From Isoetes taiwanensis (taxonomy: Eukaryota; Streptophyta; Lycopodiopsida; Isoetales; Isoetaceae), in NCBI GenBank assembly GCA_021234155.1, contig JAJEKV010000016.1, forward strand, positions 19,707,063 through 19,771,062: a stretch of DNA of 64,000 bases, read 5' to 3'. This document shows positions 1-12,874 of this stretch, one piece after another. Each line of letters starts with the position of its first letter. The stretch's first letter is position 1. A model generated the notes under the pieces. The model was not told where the DNA came from and did no database searches. It saw only the letters and a list, made by a program, of their open reading frames with translations. The translations under genes and the position numbers were made by a program.

Positions 1-1446
1 CAAATTCAACAAGAACGATTGTACTCTTTTCTTCCTTCAACATGTGTGTGGCAGCTTCCCTCGGCCTACCCCTCTATATTTGACCTATCACCACTCTAAG
101 AGCGCAATAATCACCTCGGGCCTAAACCAATTTTAACATCACTTGTACCACTTTTTGCTTCAACTTTGCATCGCCCACCACCACCTTTGAGGAAGATAAA
201 AAGGGTCTATGAATAATATGAGTACCATTTTTACACCCCTTTGCCAAAAAAAAAAAAGTTTTCCACACTCGATTTGAACTTTTGTGTGTGTTCTAATGAA
301 GAGATGCTTTCCCAACTTCACATTCAGTAATTTGAAAGACGAAGCTCTAGAATAACAAGTTCTTCCAAAATAACATGGTACGCTTAAAATTTGAACTTAC
401 ATGGTACCATATTATAATTGTTGTGAATGTCTAGAAGGATGTTAACTCAGACAACAAATATCAAACAAAATTTTAGTTTGGCATTCTCGGTTCAAACTTT
501 AAATTAGACTTTGAGGTAATTTATATAAGACATAATAACGAACAAGATCACACAATTCTAAATTTTATTGGCAACTTTTGTATGGGATGATATAACTACA
601 GTTTAATTTAAATTTAGCTTGACTTTTTCATTAGTCTTTAATTTCGAAATTCCTTGCTAAGATCCTTATTGTAAATTCCTCAAACAAAAATTTTGACAAA
701 TGGCTAGCCGACTTTATACACTCCCTCGTAGTATAAATACTTGACCTATGTCACATCTTCTTATACAAAATATTTGGTCTGTTTTGCGTGATCGGTTATG
801 GCATTTTCACTCCAAACGTTATCAATGTTTGTTGCAGGTTTTATAAAGGCAAACTAAAAGAGGCATGAGCTCATGTGCACTGCAACATTTTATGACTGAA
901 TTATGTGAGGGTTTTTTTTTTAACTTGCATATGGATAAGACATTTCTTGAGCATGTCAATTACCACGTTATGAAGAGGTACCAGTCCAATATATTATTTT
1001 GCATTTGTCCTTTGAAGAATTGCTTCTACACTCCATGCTTTGAGCTACCTCAAAACATGTCTCATAAATGTTTAGGATATAATAATAATTAGTCCATGTT
1101 TGACTCATGCACATAGGTTGACATGTATTTGTGTTATGCTCTTTGTTGTAGCTCCAGCATAAATGAGAGAATGCATGTTGATCCCATATTTGCCAAGCCG
1201 GAGTTCAAGCGGGAAATGCTTGTTGCGAACATGGCATTCAGCTTTTCGCTCTAATAATTAATGTTTGATTTGACATTATGTAGAAAGAATTGACAGTATG
1301 TTGACACAGAGTTTGAGTAGGTCCCGACCACAAGCACAACTTTGACTTGGACTTTGACTTCAAGTTCTTAGTTGTAGCTTTCAATCGACTTTGCATAAGT
1401 TTGACTTTGACTTCCTGTGAAGCTACTAGTCGACCGTACACTCCCT
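1..1446. other. Non-coding stretch, no gene seen
   Basis: I see no supportable gene here. The short open frames (for example 865-1092) show no recognisable domain. A TACACTCCCTCRTAGTA-type segment occurs at 715-743 and again at 1,437-1,463; the second copy runs directly into the TA run, so the two may be ends of one old repeat family. Confidence 0.6.
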
Positions 1447-1461
1447 CATAGTACAAATACT

Positions 1462-1745
<284 letters not shown>

Positions 1746-1849
1746 GTGTTTTTTTTTTTTTTTTGGTACGCACCTTGTTTATGGAAGTAGTTCTTTGTAG
1801 ACGACATTTGTTGTAGTCTTGTCCGTGTTTGACTCGTCGAGGAGGATTA

Positions 1850-2278
1850 ATACATCTTCTTTCTTTATCGTAGGAGTGCCGTGCGTATAGTTGTCCGGTG
1901 TCGCGAAGACTTCGGTTCCGCAGGTCGAGGACTATTTTGTCGAGGTTAGTCCCGTGCAAATTTGTGGAATGTTGTTGAGTAGGCGGTCGTGTAGTGGGAG
2001 TTGTCGTCGTGGATTGTCCAGGGCCAGTTGTCCGGTTGGTGGAAGAAGTCGACTCGGGATATGGGGTGTACGTTTCCCACGTGCTGTGGTTGGCCTGTTA
2101 GAAGTTTCACGGTTACGAACTTGGCATGCATTGAGCATACTATGACTCGGGCGTTTTTAACGAGTCCTCTATCTTTGTCTAATGTCTTTGTGATGTGGCA
2201 TATGGTGTTGGGCTTGATTGAAGTTCGTGTTGTGGAAGCTACCGGTTTTGTAGCCGTTGAGGAAGTCCGCGTTGCCAT
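1850..2278 (-). pseudogene. Helitron helicase C-terminal segments
   Basis: Two overlapping frames carry the last helicase motifs. Frame one (2,278-1,946) has KDRGLVKNARVIV followed by [16 protein letters not shown], matching the NGTRLIV...LTG...VFIPRI region of the family. Frame two (1,959 downward) has [10 protein letters not shown] and [11 protein letters not shown], matching the motif VI region LDKVGLDLR...HGQLYVALSR. The coding signal stops near 1,850, just before the SINE-like piece and the TA run. At least two more frameshifts are needed to join these to the helicase core. Confidence 0.7.
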
Positions 2279-2306
2279 TGGATGGTCTTCGATGGTCTGG
2301 TCGATT

Positions 2307-3190
2307 TTACGTGAGTCTATCGGCGCTAAAAGTAGCTTCCGGGTCTTCTAGGATCATTCGTATGATTTCAACGTTGAAGCTGTCGACGGGGACGTTCTTT
2401 GGAGATAGAAATGCTCTCTTTTCACATATGGTGGGCGTTAGTAGTATGTATGGATTGTATAAGAAGTTGACGGCGTCCTCGATCTTCGTTGTTGTCTTGA
2501 GCGGTGTTAGTGGAATGTTATTGAGCGCATGACCTTCTCCAATGTCGTCGGCGAATTGTATGAGCTCGGATCGGCCGCCCTCAGCGCTTTCGTTGAGCTC
2601 TAGGACTTTGAAGTGTTTCCATAAGTGTGAGGAAATGATGGATGCGTTTATTGTTGCTGTTTTTCCTCCTCGTTTGACGACGGGGGCGATTTGTCTGAAA
2701 TCCCCTGCTGCTATGAATAGTTTTCCTCCGAATGGGCTCTTTGTGCCTGTTATGTTTTGTAAGAGGATGTCGACTGCCTCTATGACTGCTCTGTTTGCCA
2801 TGGGAAACTCGTCCCATATGATTGCTGTTGCGGTGTTGATCAATGTGGCCCTTGGAGAGTGTGGATCGAGGAGGGAATGGATTCCGATGTTGTTTTCGAC
2901 GATAGGTATTTGAAACAGGGAATGCGCAGTTCTTCCGGCAGGATACTGTAGTGATGCTAATGCCGTGGTGGCACACGGTAAGATTATTTGGTTCAGTCCT
3001 CGTATGTAGAGGCAGATGGCGTTGAGGACGTATGTCTTTCCGGTTCCTGCCTTTCCATATACGAAGATTGGGGATGGACAACTGCTGTTGTTGATAAGTT
3101 GGCATATGTGGGTGTAGATTGAGGTTTGGTTCTTGTTCATGGTTTTGCTTACATAGTTGAGCTCTTTATGAGGTATTGTTAGTGGTCGGG
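2307..3190 (-). pseudogene. Helitron Pif1-like DNA helicase domain
   Basis: Pif1-family superfamily 1 helicase module. Counting from the ATG at 3,140, the Walker A motif GKAGTGKT lies at residues 29-36, AGRTAHSLF at 68-76, Walker B IIWDEFPM at 107-114, PFGGK at 136-140 and GDFRQIAPVV at 146-155. The frame is already open upstream of that ATG, up to about 3,190, so the ATG is internal. The domain is really the continuation of the Rep segment after one frameshift near 3,180. The usual NMR motif after the helicase core reads LNESAEGG. The segment ends at a premature stop inside the region before helicase motif V. Confidence 0.9.
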
Positions 3191-4737
3191 AACTTTCCGA
3201 AGTTCATTACGTACTTCTTTGGATGGTATATTTTGCACGGGCAGGCCGAAGGCTTCAGTGTTGGTGCCGTGTTGGATCAAGATGTTGTTGATGGCGACCA
3301 GGGTTTCATTGACGGCGATCGCTTGGTTTCCTGGATATTGTTCTAGGAAGTCGGCTATCATGTGGCCTTGAAATGTGTTCCATAGCTGAAGTGCTGGTCC
3401 GGAATCTAGTATTAGGAGTGCAAATAGGAATCGCAGTTGTGATGGGGTCTGTAGACATGAGATTGCTTCCTGCATTACTGTTATTGCTTCAGTTGCTGGT
3501 GCGATTAGTCCAATGGCTTGAGCAGTTTCTTGGTACGTCTTGTATTGTCGTTGGTCGTGGGTCTTGAGTTCTTCCCAACATCGTGCTGCTTTGTGGAGCA
3601 GGATCAGTCTTAGGTAGAATGCTTCTCCAACTTTTGGAAGTAGTAGGCGTATCCTACAAATTAGTTGTCCTCTCGTTCTCTCGTGGATGATGTTCCGGAT
3701 TACGCCTGGGTATTTTTGCTCTAGGTGGTCGGTTGGTTTGAGGATAGTGTCTGGCTTGTATGCAGTAGAGGTATACTGTTCGTTGTATTCGATGTAGGTC
3801 ACGTGATCGAATTTGGGATCGAGTGGTCGTAGGAAGTATCTGTCTAGCAGGGAGATTCCGGTGTCTAACGACGTGCTTCTTAAATGATGTCTGTTTTGTC
3901 CCTCTAGATGCAAAGGGAGGCATTTGACAGAAGGGTGCTTTTCAGTCATGTGGTAGGACATAATTCTCCATGTTGCTTCCATCGAGGATAGGTAGCGCGC
4001 AGATATATAATCTTGGATTTCATTTCTAGCGTGGCTCTGGTCGTTGCTGTTTGTTATAGCAGGTTGTGTGGAAGTATGTTTAGCGGAGTCGATGTGAAAG
4101 CGGGCCGTGTCGAAGCCTTTGTATATGTAGCCGTAAAGGTATGCAAATATGTGCACGGTCGATGCGACATCTACATAAACGTGGCAATCCATTTCTCTCA
4201 GTAAAAAAGGCATATATGGGACGACATTTACGTCTGCCTCGGTTCGTCGTCTATATTGTACGTATCCCTTTTCATCGATATACGTTGTTGGGTTTATTGG
4301 CCTTGGGTACTTGTAGCAGCATCGATTGTTTTCTTTGAGGCAACGTTTTGTATGTCTATGAATCATGTATTTCTCGACTTGTGCTCTTAGTACGGGGTCT
4401 TCTGGTAGTTCTGCAGAGATTAGACTATCGATCATGTCTATCGGAATCTCATGCTCTGTTTTTACGACCATGTAAAAATGCGTGGGGTAATCCCTCTGTT
4501 GGAATTGGATGACGTGCATCATGTAGGATATGGGTCCGAGATATTTTCGAATAATGTTCTTTGTATATTGGACTCTTTCGTGGCATGCTCGAACGACAAC
4601 CGTGGGGTTGTCAGATGCATTTTGGCCGGGATGTAACTTCTGTTTTATTTCGGGCCACGTTGGATTTGTTGTCATAGTTATGAAGAAGCTGGGCCTTCCT
4701 TTAACTCTTGCGAGTGCCAGGGCATCTCGCTACTTGA
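3179..4737 (-). pseudogene. Helitron Rep domain (HUH endonuclease), damaged
   Basis: The frame is open from about 4,737, upstream of the ATG at 4,675, through TMTTNPTWPEIK, LISAELPEDP, KYPRPINP, YVQYRRR and YLYGYIYKGFD to the end at 3,179. The last motif keeps both tyrosines expected for rolling-circle nicking, but the usual Lys between them is Gly. The HUH motif is changed: family members read RGLPHAH, here RDYPTHF. The DNA still encodes GLPHA in a neighbouring frame, so two small indels around 4,470-4,490 restored the frame but scrambled the metal-binding histidines. As written the protein should not nick DNA. Confidence 0.85.
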
Positions 4738-5502
4738 ACAAAGACACCATCGCCTGGAGCCCGTAAAGGATCTTTGGTAGAGTTTTGTAATGGGCATGGG
4801 ATCGCCGCCGCCAATGAAGTCATCTTCATGTTGTGTGAAGTTTCGTCGATAGCCCTCAGTTATGATATAATTAAGACGCTCTTCTTCGACCCTTGAGTAC
4901 ATGTCAACGAGGTACTCACCGCACAATCTACCCAGATGCGAGAAGCGAGGTTCGTGGAGTAGTCTGGTTCGGTACCAATCTATCTGAGACATGTTTTGGT
5001 CATTGTGTGGATGCCACCCTGGTGTTCCATGTGGAAAGAACAGTGGGTATTGAAGTGGCTCGTATGTAGGGTCAAGGATGCTCAAGAATACTGGGTCATG
5101 GTCGTGTTGCATCCAAACCATTGCCGTTCTAGGTTTTATGGTGACGGAGTTGTTGGCATGTACAATAGCAGCTATTTCGTCTGATGTGGAGGATCCTGCG
5201 AGGGTAAGCCTTTTAGATGCGGGATGTAATTCTTTTATCGTTTTCAACTGTCTGATATATGGATTGATTATATCTAGAGTTGCAGCAACTTGCATAATCC
5301 ATGTGGATGGTATCTGCATGTTGGCGGCAATGGTATGTCTCATTGAACTGTCATATATGTACCAATGAAGCGTGCTGGTGGGTGCGGCTGCAGATAGAAG
5401 TCGGTGGTACTGCGGGCCCATGATTGCGACTGATGATGGCATTTTTAAGTCCATGAAATCACCGTCGACACCAAGAGCAGTAAAACAAAATAAGTTGTTC
5501 AC
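4678..5502 (-). pseudogene. Helitron N-terminal domain segment
   Basis: A 274-residue frame starting NNLFCFTALGVDGDF and including GPQYHRLL, LHWYIYD, YPLFFPHGTPGWH and RSFTGSRRW, the usual landmarks of the Helitron-like N-terminal domain just before the Rep fold. After GSRRW (about 4,760) the frame slips. The expected continuation, RDALALARVKGRPSFFIT, is found in the next frame and is preceded by a TAG where family members usually have Tyr. A frameshift and a nonsense codon therefore lie within about 30 bp of each other at 4,730-4,765. Confidence 0.85.
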
Positions 5503-5684
5503 AATCGCGAATTGTCGAAAAATTTGGGCATTGAATAAAGCTCTTGTAACGTTTGGGGCAGAGGTTCAAGAGGTGGAAGTAAACGACGTCCATTGTTGCA
5601 ACAGAAGAATACATTCTCGGAGTCGAGTAAGTCAATATGACATATGGGACATTTTTTTGTCCAATTCAACGGTTCATGTCCCAC
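5499..5684 (-). pseudogene. Helitron protein, N-terminal Cys-rich segment
   Basis: Encodes a CPICH...FCCNNGR pattern followed by LLPPLEPLPQTLQELY. In plant Helitron proteins this cysteine segment and the proline-rich CCNNGK-LPPL stretch precede the N-terminal domain. The frame opens only shortly upstream and the first codon available is GTG after an in-frame TGA, so the true N-terminus is lost or lies in another frame. It joins the next segment (FCFTALGV) after a frame change near 5,500. Confidence 0.8.
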
Positions 5685-5741
5685 AGTGCTTCATGTCTCG
5701 GTCGATCATAGCAATTTGCTTTTGCCGTGTTGACCTTGTAT

Positions 5742-5776
5742 TACAATTTGCGGTCTCAAGACCGACAATTGTCGTA
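5742..5776. repeat. Imperfect 35-bp inverted repeat
   Basis: CGGTCTCAAGACCG forms a 6-bp stem with a 2-base loop, and the flanks (TACAATTTG and CAATTGTCGTA) extend the pairing imperfectly. It lies just upstream of the Helitron N-terminal segment. Function unknown. Confidence 0.6.
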
Positions 5777-6230
5777 TTTTGATTATTTGGTTCCACCTGA
5801 GGTTATATTCGATATAACCTCCGCGGAACGATCTATTGAGCATGGCGATATTCGGCTTGCATCTAAGTTGACAATTTCTTTGGGCCTTTTTTCGAGCTTT
5901 ATATTCTCACCGTATTTTCGAATTGAGGATTTTATTTACGCCATCCTCGTGAAGGCCTTCTAATTCAAATGAGATAGCCTATAAAGGATACGGCGATGGT
6001 GGTGTTAATAAAAAGGATAAAGTTCACTATGTAAGGTCGATCATTTATATATGATTTCATTCGATGATCTTAATAGATCGTGAGAAATTGAAATTAGACA
6101 TGTCTACTAAACGACACAATACATGGAAAGTGAAAGATTAAATGTCATATTACTAATAAATGAAATGCAACGAATTTATTCTAAGCATATGTAATTCACT
6201 ACTTTTATAGATATGAATTGTGATAATATT

Positions 6231-7315
6231 TGTACTCACCTTGGACGGCCTCTTTTTTATGTTTGGTGATCCTTGATTTCGCTTTTGTTCCATATCGTAA
6301 TCATAGGATGCTTGAGTTCTCAAAAATTGTATTCAAACATTTAGTTATGAATGTTTTATATACTAATGGGTTTTATAGCATGGAAATTCATAATTTGTAC
6401 CGAAGGGTCATCATTCGTATGCATAGAAATCTGTTGCTCCCTTTGTTTCTATAGTACCGCCTTTCAATTTCTTTCGGCTTGAGATTCTTTGTAAGACTTT
6501 CGATGATTAAGAATTTTGTTAATTTCATTGTCGGAAGCCCTTGTAAATTAGCTTCGGCATAGCCTATTAAAGATATCACGTAAAAATTAATAAGAGAAGT
6601 ATTTCCGGTAGTGCGCAGTATAATCAATAACTTATAGTCTGTAATATGTACCATACTACATATGTACTTTAAATATTATGCATAGTAGACGCTCATATAA
6701 CGTGATGGCCATCAACCAACCATTAGTAATAAATACTTTTTCTTTGGTCCTCTATAACAAAAATAGCTATGTTGTACTCACCTTGGACGACCTCTTTTTT
6801 GTGCCCGATGATCCTTGATTACGCTTTTGTCCCATATCGAAATCATAGCATGCTTGAGTTCCGCAAATTGTATTCAAACATTTAGTTATGATTGTTTTAT
6901 ATATTAATGGGTTTTAAAGTATTGAAATTCATAATTTGTACCTGGAAGTGCCGTCATCTGTATGCATAGAAATTTGTTCCTCCCTTGTTTCCATAGTAGT
7001 GCCCTTCAATTTCTTTTCGGGCTTGAGATTCTCAAGCAAGATTTTCGATGATTAAGAATTTTGCTTATTTCATTGTCGGGAAGCCCTTGTAAATTAGCCA
7101 CGGATAGCCTGTTAAAGATATGATGGGAAATTAATAAGAGAAGCATTTCTGGTAGTGTGAGCATAATTAATAACTTATAGTCTGTAATATGTACCATACT
7201 ACATGTGTACTTTAAATATCATGCATAGTAGACATTCATATAACAGATGGCCATCAACCAACCATTAGCAATAAATATCTCTTCTTTGGCCCTCCATAAC
7301 AAAAATAGCTACGTT
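6231..7315. repeat. 542-bp direct tandem duplication
   Basis: The segment starting TGTACTCACCTTGGACG at 6,231 recurs at 6,773, and similarity continues to about 7,315 (CATAACAAAAATAGCTAYGTTG). The copies differ by many substitutions and small indels, so the duplication is not recent. The short open frames in each copy (6,388-6,654 and 7,006-7,197, minus) are related to each other but are not coding in any recognisable way. Confidence 0.9.
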
Positions 7316-7896
7316 GTTGTTTTTTGGCTTAGTTTTAAGATAATGAGTGATATGTAAATAAAACATCAAGAGAACCTTAATTGCGATGGTGCTAACCTTG
7401 GGCTTAATTCTTTTTTTCTACACGCTTGATTCTCGGGCATGTTCGTTTTGAACATCGTGACTTTCTAATGTTTCAATCCTATTAATGATCATTAAAACAA
7501 TCATATGATATTAGATCAATTTATTGCATTGCTGCATGAGTATGAAATATTGTAATAGCTAAGATACCTAGGGCGCTTAGTCGACATGTTGATTGATTGA
7601 CGGTACTTCCAATCTTAGTTTTATCCAGCTAAATTTGATTTCGGATAATACCCCCAGATGCAATATTCTTTGAATTCCTGGTGGATGGTGCATGTCAAAA
7701 AACAGTCATTAGAGCATATAACATTTTGATCAATGTGTGGTTAAAAACGAGGAAATATTTCTATACATTAGACAATATAATGTTCAAGACATAACATTAT
7801 AAAGGTAAGTTGATGGTTAAACATAAGAATTAAGTATCAATATTATAAAACCCAAACCATGGCTATATATAATAAAATATATGCTAGGGTAAAAAT

Positions 7897-8043
7897 AAGA
7901 ATTATCTTTTGGCAAACGATAAAATTCAATTATGATAGGGCCAGATTCGAAGTCTTCATAAGCAAGGAGTAAGAATCATCTTTTGGCAAACGATAAAATT
8001 CAACTATCATAAGGCCAGATTCGAAGTTTTTATAAGCAAGGAA
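7897..8043. repeat. 74-bp direct tandem duplication
   Basis: AAGAATYATCTTTTGGCAAA starts at 7,897 and again at 7,971, and both units end in ATAAGCAAGGA. A few substitutions separate the copies. Confidence 0.9.
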
Positions 8044-10130
8044 TACGGGAACGGAGAAATTTATGGCAGCGATGTCAATCTATGCTTCACAAATCTTACT
8101 CGATAGCGATGTGGAAAAATTTAGATGAAGCATTGAATCATATATTGGACCATGTATCAATTCATATGTTGGTCTATCTAGATTACAGCTCGAACACAAC
8201 TAATGGAAGGCTGGCACCGCCAAATTTTTGTAGAGTATATTTAGTTGAGTTGATGGCATTTTGATCATTTTAGAACTTACCCTTCAATTTATCCGACAAC
8301 TAAGTCGTTTTTTCTCAATGTTCCTCTGCTTTTATTCATATTTGGCAAAAAGCTTGACCTGTATTTTCGCTAAGTGCCAAACTATCCTAAGAAACTTGAA
8401 TAAATCAATTCTAAGAGCCTAAAAGTGGAAGGATTCAAGATAGAACAATGAAACCAACATAAATAGGTACCAACTTTTGAAATCTACTTGATTTCTGGTG
8501 ATCATTGTGTATCAAATCCTTTTTGTGTAATTTCAAAGAGAAAGAGAAAACCTATAGTTTCTCTGAAGAGAAACGTCATAATCAACATTTATAAAGCTCG
8601 CATAGCCTTTCTTCCTCAAACCTACACGAGGCTGAGCTTTGTTGTTTACTGGGCGATTTGGCAAATTTGCAAACAGAGCTAGAGTTTAGCCAATACGCCA
8701 TCCCAGCTTCTATTTTAGGGTCCGCCCAGATTCCCTTTCGGATCGCGGGAGTCTCTTCGCTTGTAAATTTTCATGCAATTGCAAACTTCGAAAGGTGAGC
8801 GACGACGTAAGTTTTATTGAGATTGTTAGCATCAATCGATAACCCCGCTTTCCTCCTCGTGGTTGCAATATAACTAAAGAGATTAATAGACAGGCATAGG
8901 CTTCAGATCAAGAAAGGTTAAGCTTTAAAAGCTAATATAATAACTTCCGGCCATCCTAACATTGAAACAGAAAGGTGGATTCCCTGAGGGCCTACTTAAT
9001 GGGATATTGGTGCCTCTGTTTCTCCTCTCAGGCTTAAATGCTTGAATCCGAGATAGAGGCAACTCAAAGTCAAAGAGCAAATGGCGATATTCATAGCATA
9101 AAATGAGAGATGTTTACAGGGGGAGCTCTTTGCAACGGAGGCTCCAGCTAACTCTATAGCTCTGCCTAACGGAAAAGTTGCAAAAATCAGAGTGCTCAAA
9201 GACTTGAACAGTTTCAACCTGAAGTAGAAGAACTCGAAAGCATTGAAACAGGGCTTTACAAAAATTTGATTCAAAACCTCATTTTTGACTATTCAGACTT
9301 TTAATTCAACCACTACTTGCAGTTATGGTCAAATTGACGAGCTCCCATTATCGGGTTCTCATTAATCGAACTATAATGCTAGGAAGGCGAATAGGGACTT
9401 AAACTATTCAGAGAAGCAAAAGCGATGATAAGCTTAGCAGGCTCCAAAGCACAATAAATTTGCAATCAGCCTAAGTTGCTATGGGTTTCTGAAATAAATT
9501 TGTAGTACCGCAACAAATTTCTGAGCGCCCTACCAAATTTATGGGCAGACAATGCTTTAATCACAAGCCCATTTACTTAAGATTCCATATTTCAATGCAA
9601 ACTGGCCCTCCGAAGTTCCTCATAAATACAAACTCGTAATCCCCTTTTCCTTTCTCAAGATTGAGCTACGGCTCTGTTGTTAAGACTAAATCCTTTGCAA
9701 CCGCCTCCTCAACTTCCTCATGAATGCAGTGCTCAAAAATGTTTTGTGAATGCCTCATCCCACCCAAGCAATATGGAGCGAGCCAAAACGCCCCAATTCC
9801 TATGTAATCCAGGTATATTTTCGGCTGAGTTTCATTTAAAAGCTTCAATCTAGCTTTTAGTTTGGGGCTAGGATGGTTTTAATTTGGGGCTAGGCTGGCT
9901 GAAAACTATGAGAAGATCTTCTGCATGTCAACGCTCTGTTGCCTAAAAGCTATCCCCGAATCTCCTAGAGCAATACGGTGAATTCAAATCTACGAATAAT
10001 GCTCAGTATTTTTGAGTTTTCTCGGGCCTGAGGACTTGGAAACACTTACAAATATTACTCAGAACTCCGGATTTAGGGCCAATTGAAATAAGGGCGAGGC
10101 GAGGTAAGCTGTATTCAAATCACATATTTG
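8044..10130. other. Non-coding stretch
   Basis: No gene, RNA or transposon end is recognised. A short repeated phrase, TTTGGGGCTAGG, occurs twice near 9,855-9,890. Open frames are short and without family resemblance. Confidence 0.5.
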
Positions 10131-10296
10131 GGCTCCAACAGACTGAGAAAGAAAACATATGCTCTTGATTTTCTATCTGTTCCTCCAAATCCCAGCCGTA
10201 ATCTGCATATTTTGGCTCTAACAGACTGAGAAAAGAAATACCTGTTCTTGGTTTTCCACTCCCCGCAGCTATGTCTTATACGCCACCAGAATCTAT
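10131..10296. repeat. 83-bp direct duplication
   Basis: GGCTCYAACAGACTGAGAAA begins at 10,131 and again at 10,214, with clear but imperfect similarity over most of the unit. It lies immediately upstream of, and overlaps, the start of the open frame at 10,271. Confidence 0.8.
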
Positions 10297-10771
10297 TGCT
10301 CGATTTTCATCCTACGGTTTTGAATCCAAATCTCGACCTTGTGTTCCCCTCGATTGCTCCCGGTATTGTCAAGCAACTACAAATCTAGGTGCAAAGCTTA
10401 CCCTTCTTACCACCCTACGCCGAATTGGGATTGAATATCTCAAGGCTCGGATCAATAATCGATGGCTCGAAAATTTTTTTTTTATCTATTCGCCTTTGTC
10501 CAATCGAATTGCCTCGCTTATATGCCCTCTTCAAAAAAAGGCCTTCATGTTGGGGTTTCGACCAAATATAGGCCCTTTGAACAACGCTGCTCTACATCAC
10601 TCGCAGCTTGTTCTCCGTGGTGAATGTTCCAAGTGCAATCACAAAGAAACCCACCATTTCTTGGCACGAAACCGGTGTGGTTATGGCAGAGCGCCCCAAC
10701 AAAAGCGCAGGGTTGCATTTGTCTTTAACTTTTGGTGTATGGTCCAACAAATGCACGCAAGAAATCCCTAA
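10271..10771 (+). CDS. Unrecognised 166-residue open frame
   Basis: The longest uninterrupted frame in the 8-13 kb interval. The translation is basic, with scattered cysteines and histidines (ECSKCNHKETHHF near residue 119) but no domain I recognise. It has no signal peptide or repeated structure. The start overlaps an 83-bp duplication. It may be a chance open frame or a decayed transposon gene, and I give it low weight. Confidence 0.15.
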   Translation: MSYTPPESIARFSSYGFESKSRPCVPLDCSRYCQATTNLGAKLTLLTTLRRIGIEYLKARINNRWLENFFFIYSPLSNRIASLICPLQKKAFMLGFRPNIGPLNNAALHHSQLVLRGECSKCNHKETHHFLARNRCGYGRAPQQKRRVAFVFNFWCMVQQMHARNP

Positions 10772-11722
10772 TACGCTAAAGAACATAAAGCTCGCAATTT
10801 ATCAAATATTGGCTAAAATTTTACGCTTTTTTTCATATTCTACTCAATCTCCTGTCGTGAATCCTCTCAGAAGAGCGGGAAAACAGATTGAATATGTAAA
10901 ACACCGGCGAATCCCTCCTTGTTTTTAACCAATTTGTACTCAATCCTCCTTTCATGTTCCATGTTTTGATTCTTATACCTTTATAAACAAAAATTGGCAA
11001 TCAAATAGGGTGATCCTTTTCGATTTCCAATACCCGCGCCATGTAACAAACTGTATTGAATTCATAAAAGGGTTGAAGTCCGTTTGCTTCGAGGCTCGAT
11101 TTATGGGGTTGCGTACCAAGGATTTCTAACCCTGTGCATAAAATTATAGTTTCGACCTCAGAAATAGATACAGTTTCTCAAAACGCTCCCCCTCAAGATT
11201 CACACACCAATTTAAAAACAGAGTCGAAGCTTTTCATGGGTGGCCCATTAAATCAAACGGTTTCCAAATAAAGACGCCCAATCAGAGGGCATAGAAGCAT
11301 AATTCCTAAAGATTTACACAGGTTCAATACATGGGCTCCTTATGTGTTAGGCAATTACGCAGAAGTATTTTTCGATCTAGACCTTAAAAAAAGTAAGTAG
11401 TGGAACCAAAATAAACTCAACACTGTAAACTCACCCCAAGGAGTCTACAGCCTCCTTTGACGCAAGTTGCTACTGGAGTTTTGCAACTATCACGGAAAAG
11501 TTTAACAACTGGTTTGCATAAATCAATTCATGAGCAAGGTGGCCTACCTAGAGAGTGGGATGGCGATTCTATTTAGGCGGCCGGATAGATGCTGGTTCCG
11601 CTTAGCTGAGGTAAGTGAGCACGTACGAAAGTAGGCACCGGGCCGCAGCAAAAAACCGTAAGGCTTTTAGTCGGAAATGGGCCGACGGCAACGCACGGCG
11701 CACCAAAAACATAGGTAATTCT
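10772..11722. other. Non-coding stretch
   Basis: No supportable gene. Only short frames without resemblance to known families are seen. Confidence 0.5.
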
Positions 11723-11834
11723 AATTTGAGGCTATTGTGTTGCCGGAAAGTTGGATGTCTATAATTCAAAAAGGCAGCTAGTATAATTTGAGGCTATTGT
11801 GCTGCCGGAAAGTTGGATATCTATAATAGCTAGT
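11723..11834. repeat. 62-bp direct duplication
   Basis: AATTTGAGGCTATTGTG begins at 11,723 and again at 11,785, and the similarity runs through GCCGGAAAGTTGGAT. A short TA run follows at about 11,850-11,874. Confidence 0.9.
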
Positions 11835-12874
11835 AATCTTATATATAGGAAGATATATATATATATATATATATCAAATTAACCCGCGGTTATGTACTGG
11901 TCAAGTAGTAATTGGTTTTGATAAATATCAGGACTTGCTCTAGTAATGGTTTGATTTGATAGGGCCACAAGTGACCTAGTGATGACATGGTGCTAGTGGT
12001 AGTTTGTGGACAATAGACCTGACCATTTCCCTTGTGGGTTGGGGTAATGTAGCACAAGTAAGTATTTTGGTAAGTTTTGGTAAAATGACACAAGCTAAAT
12101 CACCCTGACCTTTGGGGCATGGTATGCACAATATTTTAGCCACAAAATGCACTATGTTAATATAAAAGCAGTCTGCTGTTAACCTGGTACTTCTTGTTTT
12201 AAACATTAATTGTAAGGCATGGCTTGGAATGGCCGGATTATTTCATTATCAAAGCCTAATGGTGCATGTAATTGTGGATACATCAGGTTGGCAAGATCAA
12301 CCAAAAATTTGGCGTATGGGGTAAGTGTGCTTTAATTGAGGCACCAACTAAGGTTTTTTTAAAAAAAATACATGACCCTTATTTTGGATTAATGTAAGCT
12401 GAGCTGGTAGAATATCCTTGTACGTATGAGGATCCCATTAGGTTTTGCAAAATGGTAAAGGTTTTTTAGGGTTGCTCAAGAATGAGCCGCCTACGATTTC
12501 ACAGACTGGAGATTCTGGCACTTCTCCACATGATTGTAGACCGTGATTTGTCCAGCAACATGAAGATACATGAGATATCCGTCAAGTGATGGCAAGGCAT
12601 TGCTGGTGTGATGCTGGTATCTCCAAAAATAGTTAGTATTAGCTGGTGCAACTCAGCGGTTTAGTTAGAGCAGATTTAGAAAGAGTATAGCAGAGCTAAA
12701 AGGGTCGATTGGACCATATTGCGGATGGGGAACATGAGTATGGTGTTGTGGCCCGACAAAATTGCCTATATAAGCGCTTCTTTGAAGCGGTGCGAGCATT
12801 TTGAAGCTACTGTGAGTGGCCCTGCTACCGCGAATGACTAAAAGGTAAGCGCATCCGGCCAGATCTCACTGCAG

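Noticed and set aside
5727-5963. Plus frame of 78 residues upstream of the Helitron gene
   Set aside because: It has no family resemblance and lies opposite the probable Helitron upstream region and an inverted repeat.
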